In this document: piece after piece, positions 59,873 to 64,000 of the stretch
Position numbering within the stretch: the stretch's first letter is position 1
How the letters are laid out: the number at the start of each line of letters is the position of its first letter
Origin: Bartonella grahamii ATCC 700132
GTDB lineage: Bacteria > Pseudomonadota > Alphaproteobacteria > Rhizobiales > Rhizobiaceae
Length of the DNA stretch: 64,000 bases
Direction of reading: 5' to 3'
Assembly (NCBI RefSeq): GCF_000518085.1
Contig: NZ_JACX01000004.1
Span: forward strand, 100,961-164,960
The notes under the pieces: generated by a model
Database searches by the model: none
What the model was told of the DNA's origin: nothing
The model's input: only the letters and a program-made list of their open reading frames with translations
Made by a program: the position numbers and the translations under genes

Positions 59873-60730
59873 ATGAATACCATTAAATTCCTTTCTTATA
59901 AATATAAAATAGATGTAGACTCAGAATTAGTTAATATAAGTCGTGCTGATAAATTTCTAGAGGAGGGAATGTACCATCCTATAGTTGATAATCAATGTGT
60001 TACCTTAATAATTGAAAAGTTTTCTGTGAACTCGAAGATCTGCTATTGGATTTATGTTTTAATGGGAGAAAAAAGTCCTTACAATCCCGAAGTGATTGAT
60101 TCTGAAAATGGCTTTCAGAATATTCCTAACCCACGTCCTAAAAAATTAGTTGAACAGAATCAGCAATATTTTGGAATTTTGATTCCTACAAAGTTCACTC
60201 TTTTTTCTTCTAATAAAAAGTTAAACAAATTCTTGCAGTTACACTACAAAGAATCTTTTTCTCCGAAAACGATTGATATCTCACCTGACATTGTTGATAA
60301 GCAAGAGTTCGAAAAAAAATTGCGTTCAATTAGAGAAATAAAACTGAAATATAAACAACCAAAACAATCAGACTTTTTTGCAATGCCATCAGAAAGTTAC
60401 TTGATAGAGATGGCTAAAAATTCCCTTGATGAACTTCCCACTGATGATTTGAGAGAAATAGAGTTAAGCTTAGACATTAAATTTAAAGAAAAAAATAATT
60501 TAAATGATTTTTTTTGGAATTTTTTAAGAAAAGATGAAATAAATCCCGCATTGAAAAAATTAAGTTTTGTTGGAAATACATATGATGATTTTGATATAAT
60601 CTTTAATACTGAAACTTTTCAACATAAATTTTCTATTAAAGCACATAAAGATAATAATGGTATGTATAATGAAGACTCTGTAAAAGCAGAATTAAAGCAT
60701 GAAATCGTAAATTTTACTGTACCTCTTTAA
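59873..60730 (+). CDS. Unrecognised 285-residue protein
   Basis: Intact frame with ATG at 59873 and no strong ribosome binding site. Composition is charged and soluble, Lys/Asp/Asn/Phe-rich, without signal peptide or membrane helix. Visible features: an N-terminal beta-rich part (VTLIIEKFS, YWIYVLMGE), a middle PNPRPKKLVEQNQQYFGILI, and a helical middle around FEKKLRSIREIKLKYKQ, ending in a beta part. I recognise no family or catalytic motif. It lies between a dead toxin-antitoxin module and a small membrane gene in an accessory region, where defence or phage-derived cargo is common. That setting is suggestive, not evidence of function. Confidence 0.55.
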   Translation: MNTIKFLSYKYKIDVDSELVNISRADKFLEEGMYHPIVDNQCVTLIIEKFSVNSKICYWIYVLMGEKSPYNPEVIDSENGFQNIPNPRPKKLVEQNQQYFGILIPTKFTLFSSNKKLNKFLQLHYKESFSPKTIDISPDIVDKQEFEKKLRSIREIKLKYKQPKQSDFFAMPSESYLIEMAKNSLDELPTDDLREIELSLDIKFKEKNNLNDFFWNFLRKDEINPALKKLSFVGNTYDDFDIIFNTETFQHKFSIKAHKDNNGMYNEDSVKAELKHEIVNFTVPL

Positions 60731-60802
60731 TAGAGCTCTGTAGCGCGTAAATAGATATATTTATTAAACTGCGTGTACGGGACATAAGAAAGAATACACA
60801 GA

Positions 60803-61258
60803 CTAAAAAAAGTACCAAAGTATAATATTTGAATATCCAAGAGCAATATCTAAGTACCAAAGTACGGTATCCAATGAAAAAGAAAACTTGTGCTCCACGT
60901 AATTAGAAATGACAGGAAAAGAAACAGTTTCTTTATAACTACTTGGGAAAATCAAAACAACAAGCACTAAAGTTATTAATTTTAGGAGACTGTGCATATA
61001 CTGTTGTAAATCACATGTTAATCTCTTCCAACCTGTTGTATTGCCGCATTTATATTGTGGGTTGTTTTGCAACTCAGAAGGGATATTAGAATTGCATAAA
61101 ATTGCAAAAACAGTTGTAACTATCACCAAAGAAATAGACGCGAATGTCAAAATACCCTGAATAAAGTCAAGATTTTTTCTTATTCCTGAAAAACATAAAA
61201 ATACAAAAATTATAATGCCAAACAAGGCTTTTCTTTGCTTATTTGTAAACATATTCAT
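60803..61258 (-). CDS. Small membrane protein of unknown function
   Basis: 151 residues with about four hydrophobic segments (near 10-25, 33-52, 90-106 and 132-150). A short Cys-containing soluble part with QYKCGNTTGWKRLTCDLQQY lies between the second and third. The ATG at 61258 has AGGAA just upstream on the minus strand. It is convergent with the 285-residue gene across 72 bases. Not recognised. It could be a phage-derived membrane protein or an accessory membrane effector. Confidence 0.5.
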   Translation of the reverse strand: MNMFTNKQRKALFGIIIFVFLCFSGIRKNLDFIQGILTFASISLVIVTTVFAILCNSNIPSELQNNPQYKCGNTTGWKRLTCDLQQYMHSLLKLITLVLVVLIFPSSYKETVSFPVISNYVEHKFSFSLDTVLWYLDIALGYSNIILWYFF

Positions 61259-61893
61259 TTCCTGTGGAAAAATTATGATCTCAATTTCTTAAATTATTTT
61301 CTGATATAAAAACACAAACTACCGTTTAGTTTTTTCAGCATTTGCTTTTCTTTTAATAGCAATGTCTTCTATTGCATCCAGTTGCTTTTAATATTTTAGT
61401 TAACCTCGTCTATGATTTATCTATAGTTGATGATAGCTTTAAACACAGAGCTCCATACCCCGTACCTCCGCTTGCATTTTGATACCCAAATCCACTTTCA
61501 AAAAAGTCCATAGCACTGGCAACCCTTTCATAAAGATTAAAGAAACACTCTGCTACTTCAAAAATACACGAAAGGGATTCATAACTGCCACAATATCTTT
61601 TGCGCTGATGCTGGCTATTCATGTTTTAAAAAACAAATATTTTGAAATTCGCGTATCCTAAAATCCTTAATTTGTATTAATGGATTTATTTACTTTATAA
61701 ATTCGATACTACAGAGCCATTTTGGCTTCTAGAAATGCATTGTACATTAAAAAAACTTTTTAATCACTCTTTAAATGCATATCCAATCCAAAAATGATCA
61801 GCACTTTTCACTATTTTGCTATTTTTTAGAAATCTATTTTAAACTCTCCTATCATTAATTCATGAAGAGTTTTGTCTCGTGAAAGAAGATCTT
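61259..61893. other. Decayed stretch with minus-strand fragments
   Basis: The minus-strand frame at 61410-61622 (start MNSQHQRKRYCGSYESLSCI, later FESGFGYQNASGGTGYGALC) and a further fragment KQLDAIEDIAIKRKANAEK near 61320-61385 look like pieces of former genes. Neither has a ribosome binding site or a family I can name. Confidence 0.35.
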
Positions 61894-62640
61894 TTAAATC
61901 TCTTCACAATACTTAAAAAAATCTGTTGCTCTTGGAATGATTTTTTTAGACATGCCTTCTACTTTGCTCTGCAAAATGCGTTTTAAGGACTCTTTCAAAA
62001 TCAATAAGGAAATACCTTTGAGTTCAGTTTGATAAGCTTGAGAAGAGGTGTCATAGTCCATATCTTTTCGCATGTGAAAGCCACCACAAGAGAACAAGCG
62101 AAAAGTGTCAGAGATATCATCATTTGAAGCTTTTATAGCAATAAATCTGTGACGCCATCAAGCCTTAAGTGCATTTTCTTTGTTTACCCACATAAGTTTT
62201 TCTTCATTCGGTTTTTGTTTTTAATTTTCCATACGACACACTGCTATTTCAGGCTATTGCTTTGGAGTGATTAAGATTTGTAAGTAAAACAACATTTTCT
62301 TTTTCTACTTTTTCGTATGTATTCATGATGGCTTTGCGAATAGTCTTGGTGTTTGACAAAATTTCTGATTCTAACTTTTTGCAATATGATGCAAGCTCTG
62401 AAGCGCTTGGCATGAATAACTTTGGATATTTCTTCTACTTTACCACAGCAATTTGCTTAATAGCCTCTTGTAGGATTAGAGATGAAACGCTTTTAAGAGC
62501 CATTTCGTAGAAAAGAGCAAAAAAAAATCATGGTTCATATCTTTAGGGATTTTCATTCCAGAAGAAAGTAAACGAAAAGCAAAATAAATCTCATTAGCAG
62601 AATTTTTTAGACACTAATTCATCTAACTGTTGGCAAATTT
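61894..62640 (-). pseudogene. Phage-related gene relic
   Basis: Minus-strand pieces in order from 62640 down: ICQQLDELVSKKF, NEIYFAFRLLSSGMKIPKDM, LFYEMALKSVSSLILQEAIK, FMPSASELASYCKKLESEIL, NEEKLMWVNKENALKA, and an open stretch ending ATDFFKYCEEI. The MPSASEL-type segment is one I associate with alphaproteobacterial prophage proteins of unknown function. At least three stops and three frameshifts interrupt it. Its 5' end abuts the truncated FhaC-like gene. Confidence 0.5.
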
Positions 62641-62649
62641 TAAGTCTAT

Positions 62650-63994
62650 TTTACTCTGTCTGCACGGTCATCTCAAGATTGTTGTTGTTGAAGGTGTGAT
62701 GGAAGATATTACCCTTGATGGGCATAAAGTTGGAAGGAAATCTCAAGGAGAAATCACCACAGCTTTTCCAAACCTTATTGGGAAGCCGACCAATCTGCGC
62801 CAGATAGAGCAAGGGCTTGATCAAATCAATCGGCTTTTCTCACGCCAAGCCACCATTAATCTTGGTGCGGGGAGCAATTCGGGTGGTTCGATACTCGATG
62901 TTCATATTGAAAAACAGAAACCTTGGCTTATTACGCTTTCCAGCGATAATCTTGGTGCTAAAGCAACAGGAATTTATCAAACGCGCTTGAGCCTTTCTTT
63001 TGATGATCTGTTAGGGATCAATGATCAATGGTCGTTTAGCTATCAGCGTTCTATGGATGGTAGTCCGCATCATTTTTCTCACAAGCGCCCCAATAGTGAT
63101 ACTCTAACGGGATCATTTTCTCTTCCCTATGGCACTTGGACAACAGGTTTTGATGGGACGTGGAGCCAATATCATTCGAGTGTTAAGGGGATATTTTCCG
63201 ATATTATGACTGCGGGGAAGTCTTTATCGCTGACACCATGGATTTCACGGGTTATCGACCGTGATCAAGAGGGAAAGACCTGGGTTACGGGACGGTTGAC
63301 ATGGAAATATTCTGATAATTTTATTATGGGCAGTCGGGTTGATGTTTCCAGCCGTAAATTGGCTATTGCAACCTTTGAGCTTGATCATTCGCGCAAGTGG
63401 CTTGGAGGAGAATTAAGCGCGCATATAGGATTTCATAAGGGTTTGGCAATTCTTGGCGCTTATGACGATAAAGAGCAAGAGAATGCAACAAAAAATTCAC
63501 CCAAAGGGCAATTTTCCAAATTGTCTTTTTCCCTAGGCTACGTGCGTCCTTTTTCGCTCAAACAGTATAACTTTCGCTATAACACACTGTTTTCAGGACA
63601 ATTATCACCCGACACGTTGTTTAGTTCAGAGCAAATATCGCTTGGTGGCAGTTCCTCTGTGCGCGGGGTGCGTGAGGCGATTTATTATGGCAATAATGGG
63701 GTGTTTTGGCGCAATGAATTGTCGCTGTTGTTGCCAGGTTTTTCTTCGAGAATGGGGCGTAAATTTATGAGCCAATTCTCCCCTTATATGGCGCTTGATC
63801 TGGGGGCTGTAGCCAATGATGTAAGCAAAAACAGTTTTGGCGGGCGCCTCGTTGGGGCAACTCTGGGTTTCCATGCAACCGGAGACATTACGGATGTTGA
63901 TGTGTCTTATTCGAATATTTTAACCCAATCAACAGTGCGAGAAAAGGGGAATAAGACAGGGTTATTTCAAGTGCGGGCATTATTGAGATTTTAG
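62650..63994 (+). pseudogene. FhaC/ShlB-type two-partner secretion transporter, N-terminus missing
   Basis: C-terminal part of an outer-membrane TpsB pore that exports a filamentous-hemagglutinin-like partner. Family sequence starts abruptly at GHLKIVVVEGVMEDI, inside the first POTRA-like domain. The second part of that domain (FPNLIGKPTNLRQIEQGLDQ) and the whole barrel follow, with LGGSSSVRGVREA (the L6 VRG motif) and a terminal VRALLRF. Signal peptide, plug helix and the first part of POTRA are missing, and only a TTG at 62630 in foreign sequence could start it. About 450 of some 560 expected residues remain. It sits beside a phage relic, suggesting that a deletion or insertion joined them near 62645. 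A partner gene may lie beyond the window. Confidence 0.8.
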
Positions 63995-64000
63995 AGCAAA

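Overview
The window looks like a chromosome segment of a Bartonella species (Rhizobiales, Alphaproteobacteria). The evidence is low G+C DNA, rhizobial-type housekeeping genes, a tandem cluster of hemin-binding-protein (Hbp/Omp25-31) outer-membrane genes beside ileS, and accessory stretches full of decayed prophage, integrase, toxin-antitoxin and two-partner-secretion genes. No species is assigned.

Layout. 1-13.5 kb is mainly housekeeping: a 3'-truncated MoeB/ThiF gene, gshB, the phosphate operon pstSCAB-phoU, a SleB-type wall hydrolase, an M29 aminopeptidase, mutM, an M20 dipeptidase and a short RNase D. 13.5-24.6 kb is the surface-protein region: a small secreted basic protein with an hbp-like leader, four intact hbp genes, one hbp pseudogene and one hbp 3' fragment. 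Most hbp genes have the same upstream box and a strong terminator. The last hbp carries an insertion of about 300 residues of low complexity, ending in a His/Gly-rich tract. 24.8-46.7 kb returns to housekeeping (ileS, a lipoprotein, tadA, rluB-rsmD, an SRPBCC protein, tldE/pmbA, a CysQ/IMPase-like phosphatase, a DUF4170 protein, waaA-lpxK, a DUF2093 protein, mutL, a double-domain dcd, lldD). Its gaps of 0.6-1.7 kb carry remnants of a P4-type integrase gene.

46.7-52.8 kb is a graveyard: a transketolase-like fragment, a Dam-type methylase pseudogene, an integrase pseudogene, and a prophage lysis cassette (endolysin, a small spanin-like protein, a frameshifted Rz1-like lipoprotein). It ends at an AlpA-like regulator beside tRNA-Thr(CGT). 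53-58.7 kb holds slyX, a small membrane protein, an amino-acid permease and a biotin ECF transporter bioMNY followed by a second bioY. 59-64 kb is accessory: a dead brnTA module, an unrecognised 285-residue protein convergent with a small membrane protein, a phage-gene pseudogene, and an FhaC/ShlB-type transporter lacking its N-terminus.

The most notable structures are: (i) a family of at least nine 5' integrase remnants, all in the same orientation over about 31 kb; (ii) the hbp cluster with its shared promoter box, which also appears before the small secreted protein; (iii) a hybrid relic between two hbp genes that contains a fragment of a gene lying 32 kb away; (iv) a 28-residue hydrophobic peptide ORF with a very good ribosome binding site in the decayed zone; and (v) the unassigned gene pair at 59.9-61.3 kb. 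All assignments come from reading motifs in the sequence; no database search was run.
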